Shown here: positions 35,609 to 44,288 of the stretch, piece by piece
How positions within the stretch are numbered: the stretch's first letter is position 1
How the letters are laid out: every line of letters starts with the position of its first letter
Assembly: GCF_048077055.1 (NCBI RefSeq)
Contig: NZ_CP182236.1
Coordinates: 1,364,001 to 1,428,000, forward strand
DNA from: Egbenema bharatensis
Lineage (GTDB): Bacteria; Cyanobacteriota; Cyanobacteriia; Elainellales; Elainellaceae
Direction of reading: 5' to 3'
Length of the DNA: 64,000 nucleotides
Made by a program: the position numbers and the translations under genes
Notes under the pieces: model-generated
What the model was told of the DNA's origin: nothing
Database searches by the model: none
The model's input: only the letters and a program-made list of their open reading frames with translations

Positions 35609-37290
35609 ATGGCAAAGAAGCTCAAATCTTTCAATTGGAAGCCCCTGAATTGGCAGGCTCTAAAGTACCTGTTTTGGCTCAGTCCGGTGTTGATTGTGAT
35701 GGGGCTGACCGCAGGCGCGATCGCAGGTTGGACAGGGATTCCAGCCGGATTAGTGGTGACAGGGGTACTGTTGGGACTCGTCTGGCTAGTATGGCAAGGG
35801 GCAACACAAAGGGGGTTCTGGGCCCGGCGATCGACCCAGGAAGGAACCAATGCGATTATTGCTACTCTGGCGATGCTGGTGATTCTGGGGCTGATTAACT
35901 TTTTGGCTGCCCGTCATGGGGCCCGCATTGACCTCACTGAAAACCAGATGTTTACCCTGGCTCCTCAGTCCCAACTGACGGTCCAGCAGTTAGAGCAACC
36001 CGTTCGAGCCGTCATATTTGCCCAATCGCCCGACCCGATCGATCGCCAGTTGTTGGAGAACTACCGCCGGGAAACGGATCAGTTTAGCTATGAGTACGTT
36101 GATCCGCAGGCCCAGCCCGGTGTGGCTCAACAGTTTGGCGTACAGACCTTTGGTGAAGTCTATCTGGAGTCGGGCAATACTCAACGATTTATTCAAACGA
36201 TTAACGCTCAGGAACGGCTCTCGGAACGACGGTTAACCAACGGGTTAGCTCAAATCAACAGCATTCAAGAGCAAAAAGTGTACTTCCTGCAAGGGCATGG
36301 CGAACGGGAATTAACTGAAGGACAGGGCGGCTATGCACAGGTGCAGGCGAGCCTCAGTGAAGAGGGCTTCGGGGTAGAGCCATTAAATTTAGCGGAGAAT
36401 CCCGTGGTTCCAGAGGATGCTGGCGTAGTGGTAGTGGCCGGCCTCAGCGACCGTTGCTGGAAGCTGAAATCAATGCCCTGCGATCGCACCTGCAACAGCG
36501 GGGCGGTGTGCTGCTCTTGATCGATCCCCAAACTGAACCGAATAATCCTCAGGTGGACTTTGGCTTGAACCCGTTATTGGAAGAATGGGGAGTCCGACTC
36601 AACGATCGGATTGTAATCGATCCGGCTGGAGAAGCATCGGGGTTAGGTTTGGGTGTAACGATCGTGAATCAGTATGGGGATCATCCCATCACCCGCGGCT
36701 TTGGTAACGGCATTTCTTTCTTTCCCCTTGCCCGTCCTCTGGAAACGGCAGAGATTCCCGAAGTGGAGGCTGTGCAGCTCCTTGTAACCAGCGATCGAAC
36801 GGAAGCCCATCGATTAGGAGAATCGGGAGAACTAGAATTTGACCCAGAAACCGATCCGAGGGGGCCATTCAATTTAGGGTTGGCTTTGAGCCGGGATTTG
36901 CCGAACGAAACGGCGGACGGGGCAACGAATGAAGCAGATGAAGCAGATGAAGCAGATGAAGCAGGGGAAGCGTTAGAAGAACCGGAAGGTACAGAGGAAC
37001 TGGAAGACCTGGCGGGAAATCCGCAGGCACGGTTGGTGGTGATTGGCAATGCCAGTTTTGCCGGGAACCGCCTGTTTGAGCAGCAGTTGAACGGGGATGT
37101 GTTTCTGAATTCGGTCAGTTGGTTGAGTCAGAACGATGATGAGGTGCTATCGATTCGTCCCAGGGAAATGACCAATCGGCGGATTCTGATGACTCCCATC
37201 CAGCAGCTTTCGGCGGCCCTGTTGGCGATCGCAGTTCTTCCCCTCGCTGGCATTCTGGCAGCCGCCTTTGTCTGGTGGCGCAGAAGATAG
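35609..37290 (+). pseudogene. GldG-like ABC accessory protein, broken by a -1 frameshift
   Basis: The 5' frame (35609-36520) encodes two membrane segments and the GldG-like periplasmic part (FLAARHGARIDLTENQMFTL, VYFLQGHGERELTEGQGG) up to DAGVVVVAG. It then shifts and soon ends. The 3' frame (open across 36446-37290) continues with RPLLEAEINALRSHLQQRGG, VLLLIDP and the C-terminal membrane helix before WWRRR. Adding one C in GGCCTC at about 36443 fuses VAGPQRPLLEAE and gives about 560 residues, normal for the family. An acidic insert rich in EAD repeats lies near residue 440. Confidence 0.88.
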
Positions 37291-37323
37291 TTCAAAATCC
37301 AAAATCTAAAATCCAAAATCCCC

Positions 37324-38004
37324 ATGAAGGTTAAACCTACAACGATCGGTTTAGTACTGGTGGCCTTACTGCTTGGACTGGTGACAGTGGTGACGGTGCA
37401 AACGAATGAACCCAGATCTGCCCAGACGGAGGAGGAGGAACCCCAGGAACTTTTTTCATTTATTGAACGTGAAGTTCAGTCCGTGCGGTTGGAAACTCAG
37501 ACCGATTTGTTTGAATTCGATCGCACCGATGCGGGCTGGCAAATGGTATCTCCTGAACAAACTCCCGCCAGTGATGCCTCGATCGCATTTCTACTGAATC
37601 AGATGGCAACAGCTCGAAGTCCGCGATCGGTGACGGTGGCGGCAGCGGATGTAGCTGATTTTGGGCTGGATGAACCTCTGGCAACGGTGGAGGTGACGCT
37701 GGAGAACGAAGAAACCCATAGGCTTGTGCTGGGTGGATACGACTTTAACCAGACTTCCCTCTATGCTCTGGTTGATCCACCGGAAGCGGCAGAGGAATTG
37801 GACGTGTTTTTGGTGCCACCCAACTTTGAAAATGCAGTGGGTCGTCCCTACGAAGAGTGGAAACAACCTGTGGCGATCGAACCAGAGGTTGAGCCGGAAG
37901 CTGAACCAGAAGAGGCAGAAGCTGCGCCAGAACCAGAAGCATCCCCAGAAGAGGCAGAAGCCACGCCTGAAGCAGAAGTATCTCCGACACCAGAGGCAGA
38001 ATAA
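37324..38004 (+). CDS. DUF4340 domain-containing protein
   Basis: The 226-residue product has an N-terminal membrane anchor (about residues 7-25, TIGLVLVALLLGLVTVVTV) and a DUF4340 domain (about 45-175, with FEFDRTDAGWQMVSPEQ and VADFGLDEPLATVEVTL). The last 45 residues are an extreme Glu/Pro/Ala tail built from EPE and EEAEA units. It is the last gene of the Gld-like cluster and starts 33 bases after the GldG-like gene. The role in transport is not known. Confidence 0.83.
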   Translation: MKVKPTTIGLVLVALLLGLVTVVTVQTNEPRSAQTEEEEPQELFSFIEREVQSVRLETQTDLFEFDRTDAGWQMVSPEQTPASDASIAFLLNQMATARSPRSVTVAAADVADFGLDEPLATVEVTLENEETHRLVLGGYDFNQTSLYALVDPPEAAEELDVFLVPPNFENAVGRPYEEWKQPVAIEPEVEPEAEPEEAEAAPEPEASPEEAEATPEAEVSPTPEAE

Positions 38005-38132
38005 TCGGAATAATTGCTCTGAAATAAATTCCTCCAAGAAATTACTGATGGTTCTGATACCGATTTGCGAAATTCCGCTACAGATCAGAAATCCATTCTG
38101 ACTTCGATCGTCTTAACAAACTATCAAGCACC

Positions 38133-38163
38133 AAAAAGGGTTCCCCCTTTCGGAAGAACCCTT
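38133..38163 (-). terminator. Rho-independent terminator of psbA
   Basis: On the minus strand AAGGGTTC (38163-38156) pairs with GAACCCTT (38143-38136), leaving a 12-base loop, and a run of T follows (plus strand A at 38133-38137). It begins 35 bases after the psbA stop. Confidence 0.82.
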
Positions 38164-38197
38164 CGGACTAATTTTGTGCTCGGTCGAAGTCAGCTAC

Positions 38198-39259
38198 CTA
38201 GCCAACAATCTCAGGAGCCTTCACCGTTGCCAGGTCGAGGGGGAAGTTGTGCGCATTCCGCTCGTGCATCACTTCCATCCCCAGGTTCGCACGGTTCAAC
38301 ACATCCGCCCAAGTACCGATCACTCGTCCCTGAGAATCAATGATGCTCTGGTTGAAGTTGAACCCGTTCAGGTTGAACGCCATCGTGCTGATACCCAATG
38401 CCGTGAACCAGATCCCTACTACCGGCCATGCACCCAGGAAGAAGTGCAAGCTACGGGAGTTGTTGAAGCTCGCATATTGGAAGATCAACCGTCCAAAGTA
38501 GCCGTGCGCTGCCACGATGTTGTAGGTCTCTTCTTCTTGTCCGAACTTGTAACCGTAGTTCTGGGACTCGTTCTCGGTCGTCTCACGCACTAAGCTGGAA
38601 GTCACCAACGAACCGTGCATCGCACTGAACAAGCTGCCGCCGAACACGCCAGCTACGCCCAGCATGTGGAACGGGTGCATCAGAATGTTGTGCTCTGCCT
38701 GGAACACAAACATGAAATTGAACGTACCGCTAATACCCAACGGCATCCCGTCTGAGAAGGAACCCTGTCCGATCGGGTAGATCAAGAACACTGCAGTCGC
38801 TGCTGCTACAGGCGCAGAGTAGGCGACGCAGATCCACGGACGCATGCCCAAGCGGTAGCTCAGTTCCCATTCCCGTCCCATGTAGCAGAACACGCCAATC
38901 AGGAAGTGGAACACGATGAACTGGTAAGGACCACCGTTGTAGAGCCATTCGTCTAAGCTAGCGGCTTCCCAAATCGGGTAGAAGTGCAGTCCAATGGCGT
39001 TGGAGGAGGGGACTACTGCGCCGGAGATGATGTTGTTGCCGTACATCAGGGAACCTGCAACAGGCTCACGGATGCCATCAATGTCCACAGGAGGAGCAGC
39101 GATGAAGGCGATGATGAAGCAGGTGGTGGCAGCCAGCAGGGTGGGAATCATCAGTACGCCGAACCAGCCAATGTAGAGGCGGTTTTCGGTGCTGGTCACC
39201 CAGTTGCAGAACTGCTCCCACAGATTTGCGCTTTCGCGTCTCTGTAAGGTTGTTGTCAT
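38198..39259 (-). CDS. psbA: photosystem II D1 protein
   Basis: From ATG 39259 (MTTTLQRRES) the product is 353 residues; a longer upstream frame is not the real start. All functional residues counted are present: Tyr161, Asp170, Glu189, His190, His198, His215, His252, Ser264, His272, His332, Glu333, His337, Asp342 and Ala344. Residue 130 is Glu (CYMGRE), the form associated with high-light D1 variants. The part after Ala344 is only 9 residues (TVKAPEIVG), shorter than the usual 16, and would be removed by CtpA. D1 binds the Mn cluster, P680 pigments and QB in thylakoids. Promoter and terminator are visible. Confidence 0.97.
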   Translation of the reverse strand: MTTTLQRRESANLWEQFCNWVTSTENRLYIGWFGVLMIPTLLAATTCFIIAFIAAPPVDIDGIREPVAGSLMYGNNIISGAVVPSSNAIGLHFYPIWEAASLDEWLYNGGPYQFIVFHFLIGVFCYMGREWELSYRLGMRPWICVAYSAPVAAATAVFLIYPIGQGSFSDGMPLGISGTFNFMFVFQAEHNILMHPFHMLGVAGVFGGSLFSAMHGSLVTSSLVRETTENESQNYGYKFGQEEETYNIVAAHGYFGRLIFQYASFNNSRSLHFFLGAWPVVGIWFTALGISTMAFNLNGFNFNQSIIDSQGRVIGTWADVLNRANLGMEVMHERNAHNFPLDLATVKAPEIVG

Positions 39260-39326
39260 AATTCCAATGAGTGCTTGAACAATCAAAATTTGATGAATTC
39301 GGGTGAGGTAATCACCCATGTAAAGA

Positions 39327-39355
39327 ATAATAAGGGAAATGTTACGGTCTGTAAA
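39327..39355 (-). promoter_or_regulatory. psbA promoter (-35 TTTACA, -10 TATTAT)
   Basis: On the minus strand TTTACA (39355-39350) and TATTAT (39332-39327) are separated by 17 bases, close to the vegetative sigma consensus. Transcription should start near 39320. The leader has a hairpin-forming GGGTGATTACCTCACCC-like inverted repeat at about 39301-39317. Confidence 0.75.
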
Positions 39356-39409
39356 GTAAACCTGAGAAAGATTTCAAACTCTACAGATTTCCTTAATAAT
39401 CTTTACGAC

Positions 39410-39760
39410 TTAGCCGGGTGGCCAGCCCATCTGACGACCTCCCAGGATGTGCAGGTGTAGATGGTAGACGGTTTGCCCCCCATCGTTTCCAGTGTTGATC
39501 ACCACCCTGTAACCATTGGTTAGCCCCAATTGGTCAGCCACTCTCTTTACAGTTAGTAACAAATGGCCCATCAAAGCATGATCCTGAGATTCAGCATCCG
39601 CTAGTTTGGCGACCGGCTGTTTGGGAACGACGAGTACATGGACTGGAGCCTGGGGATTGACATCCTTAAAGGCCAGGCACAAATCATCCTCATAAATAAT
39701 GTCAGCGGGAATTTCGCGGCGAATAATTTTGCCGAAGATAGTGTCTGATGATTCAGTCAT
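39410..39760 (-). CDS. HIT family (histidine triad) protein
   Basis: The 116-residue product is a complete Hint-type HIT protein: DTIFGKIIRREIPADIIYED at the N-terminus, VLVVPKQPV in the middle, and the triad YHLHLHILGG near the end. It hydrolyses nucleoside phosphoramidates or related nucleotides. It lies upstream of psbA on the same strand, but psbA has its own promoter in the 150-base gap. Confidence 0.93.
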   Translation of the reverse strand: MTESSDTIFGKIIRREIPADIIYEDDLCLAFKDVNPQAPVHVLVVPKQPVAKLADAESQDHALMGHLLLTVKRVADQLGLTNGYRVVINTGNDGGQTVYHLHLHILGGRQMGWPPG

Positions 39761-40142
39761 GGGAATTTACAAAATTAAACTTCAAAGGCTGGCGTTTGCT
39801 GCAATTCTATAGGGTGAGTCGGTAAGGTGTGCGCTTCAGCTTGTAAATCGTAAGCATTTTTTCTACGGTGCAAGTAATTGTGAGCGTGGAAGGAGCAGGT
39901 TGGCGCATCGAGCCGATTTCACAATTTCGATGAGTGCTTGAAGCTCTCTGGCTGCTAGGAACAGTTTGGGGAGCTTTTTTGTGTCAGCTTCCGGACTGGA
40001 TACAGGCGGCATTGATCTGGACAACTATCTGTGGGATACCCCCCGCAAAGACTGCGATCGTTAAAATAGCGATCGGTAAAAAGTAGCGATTGGCAGAATA
40101 GCGATCGCGCCAAGACGGCTGAATATAGTCATACTTCATTTA
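39761..40142. other. divergent intergenic region, HIT protein / tgt
   Basis: This 382-base stretch holds four imperfect copies of a roughly 15-base unit around TAGCGATCGGTAAAA at about 40052-40110, close to the tgt start. No gene is visible. Confidence 0.5.
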
Positions 40143-41282
40143 ATGCTGAATCAGAGTTTCTCCTTTCGCTGCCAGGCTCAGTGCAGCCATACCCATGCCC
40201 GTGCTGGCGAGTTTTTGACTCCCCACGGCATTATTGAAACCCCTCGGTTTATGCCAGTGGGAACCCTGGCAAATGTCAAGACGGTGACCCCTGCTCAGTT
40301 GAAAGACACTGGGGCCCAAATGATCTTGGCTAATACTTATCATTTGCATCTGCAACCGGGGGAAGAGATTGTCTCCAGGGCTGGGGGACTGCATCGGTTT
40401 ATGAACTGGAATGGCCCAATTTTGACGGATTCAGGCGGGTTTCAGGTATTCAGCCTGAGCGAAATTCGGGCCATCTCTGAGGAAGGGGTGACGTTTCGAT
40501 CGCCTCGGGATGGGCAGATGATTCATCTCACGCCGGAGAAATCCATTCAGATCCAAAACGCGCTAGGGGCTGATGTGATTATGGCCTTTGATGAGTGTCC
40601 ACCCTATCCCGCCGATCGAGACTTCATCATGGAATCGACGCAGCGCACCTATCGCTGGCTCAAACGCTGTATTGAAGCCCATCAACGATCGGATCAGGCC
40701 CTGTTTGGGATTGTGCAGGGGGGAGTATACCCTGATTTGCGACGGGAAGCTGCCGAACTGCTGGTGGGTCTGGATTTGCCGGGTTATGCGATCGGTGGGG
40801 TGAGTGTCGGAGAACCGCCCGACTTGATTGCGGCGATCGTCCACGCCACTACGCCAATCCTGCCACCGACCAAGCCTCGTTACCTGATGGGAGTTGGAAC
40901 GCATCGAGAAATGGTGCAGGCGATCGCAGCGGGAGTTGATTTATTTGATTGTGTCATCCCAACTCGTCTGGCACGTCATGGCAACGCCCTGGTGAAAGGA
41001 GAACGCTGGAACCTGAAAAATGCGCGCTTCCGGGAAGACTTTACTCCCCTGGATCCAGATTGTTCCTGCTACACCTGCCAAAACTTTACCCGTGCCTACC
41101 TGAGCCACCTGTTGCGATCCCAGGAAGCATTGGCTCATACCTTGATTTCCATCCATAACATCACTGAACTGGTTCAGTTTACCCGTCGAATTCGAGAAGC
41201 CATTCTAGCCGATCGATTTGTGGAAGAGTTTGGGGAGTGGGGGGCAGGCGATACTCCAGGTGAATTCGTCAAGCCAGTTTGA
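40143..41282 (+). CDS. tgt: queuine tRNA-ribosyltransferase
   Basis: The 379-residue product has the TGT motifs: LTDSGGFQVFSL (substrate-binding Asp), FGIVQGGVYPDLR, GGVSVGEPP, FDCVIPTRLARHGNALV with the nucleophilic Asp, and the zinc site CSCYTCQNFTRAYLSHL with a later His in SIHN. It exchanges the wobble guanine of GUN-anticodon tRNAs for preQ1 on the way to queuosine. Length is normal. No psbK follows it here. Confidence 0.95.
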   Translation: MLNQSFSFRCQAQCSHTHARAGEFLTPHGIIETPRFMPVGTLANVKTVTPAQLKDTGAQMILANTYHLHLQPGEEIVSRAGGLHRFMNWNGPILTDSGGFQVFSLSEIRAISEEGVTFRSPRDGQMIHLTPEKSIQIQNALGADVIMAFDECPPYPADRDFIMESTQRTYRWLKRCIEAHQRSDQALFGIVQGGVYPDLRREAAELLVGLDLPGYAIGGVSVGEPPDLIAAIVHATTPILPPTKPRYLMGVGTHREMVQAIAAGVDLFDCVIPTRLARHGNALVKGERWNLKNARFREDFTPLDPDCSCYTCQNFTRAYLSHLLRSQEALAHTLISIHNITELVQFTRRIREAILADRFVEEFGEWGAGDTPGEFVKPV

Positions 41283-41445
41283 CGGCAAAGCGAAAGCCAC
41301 GAAAATTAAGCAAATCAAAAATTAGCCAAATTGAGTCAAACTGGAACGCGAGATTTCCTCATCGAGTCGATCAACCAGGAGTAGACAAATCGTATAGTGG
41401 TTCATAGCACAGGGCTTCTGTCCCATTTAGTGGTGAAATAGAGGC

Positions 41446-43803
41446 ATGGGACTCAGACGACGAACTTTCTTACAGCGATCGGGAGTAGTACTGGCTGCAC
41501 TGGGATTAAGTGAAGCTGGGTTATTAGCGTTGACAGACCGTTATCAGCAGGCTTTGGCCCAACCCACCCGTCGAAAACTGGCATTGCTGGTGGGAATTAA
41601 TCAGTATCCAGAGCAGGCGTGTGATTGTGTACCAGTTCGGGGGACAGCCCTGAACGGTTGCCTGACCGACGTGGAATTGCAGCGAGAACTATTAGTGTAT
41701 CGCTTTGGGTTTAATCCCACTGATATAGTGGCTCTGACGGATCAGAAAGCAACGCGAGATGCGATCGAGGATGCCTTTCGGTTTCACCTGATTGAGCAAG
41801 CCAGTCCCGGCGATGTGGTTGTCTTTCACTTTAGCGGGTTGGGCAGTCGGGTTCAGTGGACGGGAGCAGGTGAAGATGAAACAGGAAACACACTGGTTCC
41901 GGTGGATGGGACGTTATCCACTGAAGACAATGCTGCTATCAATGACATCCCCCACGAAACCCTGGGGTTACTATTGCGATCGCTCAATACTGAAAATGTA
42001 ACAACGGTTCTGGACGCGAGCTACACTAACCTGGGACGCACCTTTCAAGGCAATCTACGAATTCGCTCTCGACCCAATGCACCGAGCGGTAGATTACACG
42101 AAACCGAACTGGCTCTTCAAGAGCGGCTCATGGCTGAATTGAAAGTGTCGAAGGCGCAAATTCAGGCACAGTGGCGATCGGGTCAATTACCAGGCACGTT
42201 GTTGTCAGCGACTCGGCAGCAGCAGGTAGCGACCGAAGGACAGTGGAATGGATTTTCGGCGGGGCTGTTTACCTACGCCCTGACGCAGCAACTTTGGTGG
42301 AGCACTCCAGCCACCACCGTACGAACCAATTTGACGCTAGCGACTGGAACGGTGCGGCAGTTTGCTGGGGTGGAACAGTTGCCTGCCTTGAGCGGACAGA
42401 AGGTTCAGAATCAGCGAGTTTCTGCCTATTATCTGTCCCCTGCCACACCGGATGCAGATGGGGTTGTGCGGGCAGTGGATGAAGATGGCAAAGTGCAGTT
42501 ATGGCTGGCAGGATTGCCCACCCCTGTGCTGGAAAATTATGGCACCTCAGTCCTGTCGATCGTTCATCCCGCTTCAGATCGTCCCCCTGCAGCAGAGATC
42601 CAGTTGCCCGACACGCCGCCTGCCAGTTCTAGCCCCGCGTTCAGTCCTACTGAACCCCCAACGCCAGAAGCATCTCCCCCTGAGCCTGCGACGACTGCAA
42701 CCCTATCCACACCGCTGCTGCAAATTCGTTCCCGTGATGGTCTCACCTTTAGGGCGCGCCCTTGCTGTGGCGATCGATCGATTGATCTTCACCCAGGTCA
42801 GTTGGTGCAGGAAGCCGTTCGGCTATTGCCACGGAATATTGGGCTGACGGTTGCTTTAGATGCCAGCCTGGAGCGGATTGAGCGGGTCGATGCGACGAGC
42901 GCCTTTTCTGCGGTTCCCAGAGTATCTTCTGTGATTGCTGGGGAACCCGCTGACTTTTTGTTTGGTAAAACCCTCCCCAATTCCCCCGTTTCTCCTACCC
43001 TGACCGCCTCTCTGACTCCTACCCCCGTCTCGCTTAAGCGGGGCTATGGTTTATTCTCTTTAGGACGAGATGCAATTCCTAACACGCTAGTTCAGGAAGA
43101 GGAAGCCGTTAAAACCGCTATCAACCGGATCACGCCTCAACTTCGCACCTTGCTGGCTCTCAAACTGCTGCGACTCACAGCCAACCGGGGATCCTCGCGT
43201 CTACCGATCCATGCCACGCTGGAAATAACCGATCCTCAGGAGCGGATTGTGATGCAGCAGGAAACGGTACGAGGACAGCCTGCAAAGAGGCGAGAGGCGA
43301 AGGCGCGGGTGTATACGGCTGATTTGTTCACCGGGGATGGCGCAATTACAATTCCTACGGGCAGTCGGATCCGCTATCGTTTACAGAACAATGGTGAGCA
43401 GCCAGTTTACTTCATCTTGCTGGGGTTGGATACTAGAGGCAACCCGATCGCCTTCTTTCCAGCCTTAGAGAATAATCTGATTCCTCCAGGGGAAACGGTC
43501 ATTGTGCCCCAGGCAATTTCCGAATGGGTAATTCAAGATCCACCCGGATTAGTTGAAACCCATCTGGTATTCAGTCGATCGCCCCTGACTCAGTCCTATG
43601 CTGCCCTCAAGTCTTCTTCTAAGGAGAGCCGCCAGATTGGAGTGGTTCACAATCCCTTAGACCTTGCCCAGACGATTTTGCAAGATCTCCATGCCGCCAG
43701 TGCAGATATTTTGCCTAAAATTGACCTTCCTACCGATACCTATGCCTTAGATGTCAATGCCTGGGCAACGCTGGGCTTTCTCTATCAGGTCAGTGAAACT
43801 TGA
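41446..43803 (+). CDS. caspase-like (C14) protein with lost catalytic dyad and DUF4384-like end
   Basis: The 785-residue product starts with a twin-arginine-like leader (RRRTFLQRSG, then a hydrophobic run ending ALAQ), which suggests export. The p20-like fold follows (RKLALLVGINQYPE, GCLTDVELQRELL). The catalytic His of the usual HYSGHG is Leu132 (FHFSGLGSR), and the catalytic Cys of DSCHSG is Ser192 (LDASYTN), so it should not be a peptidase. A Pro/Ser/Thr-rich linker lies at about 385-420. Residues about 610-720 (RIRYRLQNNGEQPVYFILLG) resemble DUF4384. Probably a periplasmic pseudo-caspase, binding rather than cutting. Confidence 0.87.
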   Translation: MGLRRRTFLQRSGVVLAALGLSEAGLLALTDRYQQALAQPTRRKLALLVGINQYPEQACDCVPVRGTALNGCLTDVELQRELLVYRFGFNPTDIVALTDQKATRDAIEDAFRFHLIEQASPGDVVVFHFSGLGSRVQWTGAGEDETGNTLVPVDGTLSTEDNAAINDIPHETLGLLLRSLNTENVTTVLDASYTNLGRTFQGNLRIRSRPNAPSGRLHETELALQERLMAELKVSKAQIQAQWRSGQLPGTLLSATRQQQVATEGQWNGFSAGLFTYALTQQLWWSTPATTVRTNLTLATGTVRQFAGVEQLPALSGQKVQNQRVSAYYLSPATPDADGVVRAVDEDGKVQLWLAGLPTPVLENYGTSVLSIVHPASDRPPAAEIQLPDTPPASSSPAFSPTEPPTPEASPPEPATTATLSTPLLQIRSRDGLTFRARPCCGDRSIDLHPGQLVQEAVRLLPRNIGLTVALDASLERIERVDATSAFSAVPRVSSVIAGEPADFLFGKTLPNSPVSPTLTASLTPTPVSLKRGYGLFSLGRDAIPNTLVQEEEAVKTAINRITPQLRTLLALKLLRLTANRGSSRLPIHATLEITDPQERIVMQQETVRGQPAKRREAKARVYTADLFTGDGAITIPTGSRIRYRLQNNGEQPVYFILLGLDTRGNPIAFFPALENNLIPPGETVIVPQAISEWVIQDPPGLVETHLVFSRSPLTQSYAALKSSSKESRQIGVVHNPLDLAQTILQDLHAASADILPKIDLPTDTYALDVNAWATLGFLYQVSET

Positions 43804-43817
43804 TTGGAGGCATGATC

Positions 43818-43979
43818 CTAAGCAACCTGATGACCCCGAACCACGTAGGCATAGTGAAGTGGATAGCCATTGACGTTATAGAGGGCATCTACCCAGCGAA
43901 TAGCAGTTTCCCGATTTTTGAAAGAGCGCAGGACTCGTTCGCTGCCGTTGGCGTATTGAATACAGAGTTGCCAGATCAT
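43818..43979 (-). CDS. 53-residue small protein
   Basis: A short minus-strand frame starts at ATG 43979 behind GGAGATAGGG and ends at TAG 43818. The product begins MIWQLCIQYANGSERVL and continues with NRETAIRWVDALYNVNGYPL, a compact soluble alpha/beta sequence. A strong ribosome site and protein-like composition support it. A longer plus-strand frame at 43800-44048 is its shadow. I recall no function. Confidence 0.7.
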   Translation of the reverse strand: MIWQLCIQYANGSERVLRSFKNRETAIRWVDALYNVNGYPLHYAYVVRGHQVA

Positions 43980-44288
43980 CCCTATCTCCTCTTAAAACCA
44001 CACTTACTGTTTGGGGCAGTTCCCACACCCAGGCTGATTCAGCATTAAAATCACGGAGGCTCAGTGCAACGGGTTGTTGACTCGATCCTGTTGTATCAAT
44101 GCTTTATCCGTTCTTCATCGATATCCTACTGGCTTTACATAAACTTTGCATTCAGTACAACTGGGGAATTCCGCTTCTGGTTTGGATACGATGGATAACG
44201 GTGAAGATACGATCAGCAAATACCGACCGCTTCTGGGTTGGTGACAAATTCCCTTGGAAATTGGCTAACGGAGGAGTGATCCACCTTT
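43980..44288. other. divergent intergenic region
   Basis: This 309-base region lies between the 53-residue gene and the flavoprotein gene. GGAGGA occurs about 13 bases upstream of ATG 44289 and may serve as a distant ribosome site. Nothing else is recognised. Confidence 0.35.

Noticed and set aside
43800..44048. 82-residue plus-strand frame
   Set aside because: It is opposite the better-supported 53-residue gene and overlaps the end of the pseudo-caspase gene; no ribosome site.
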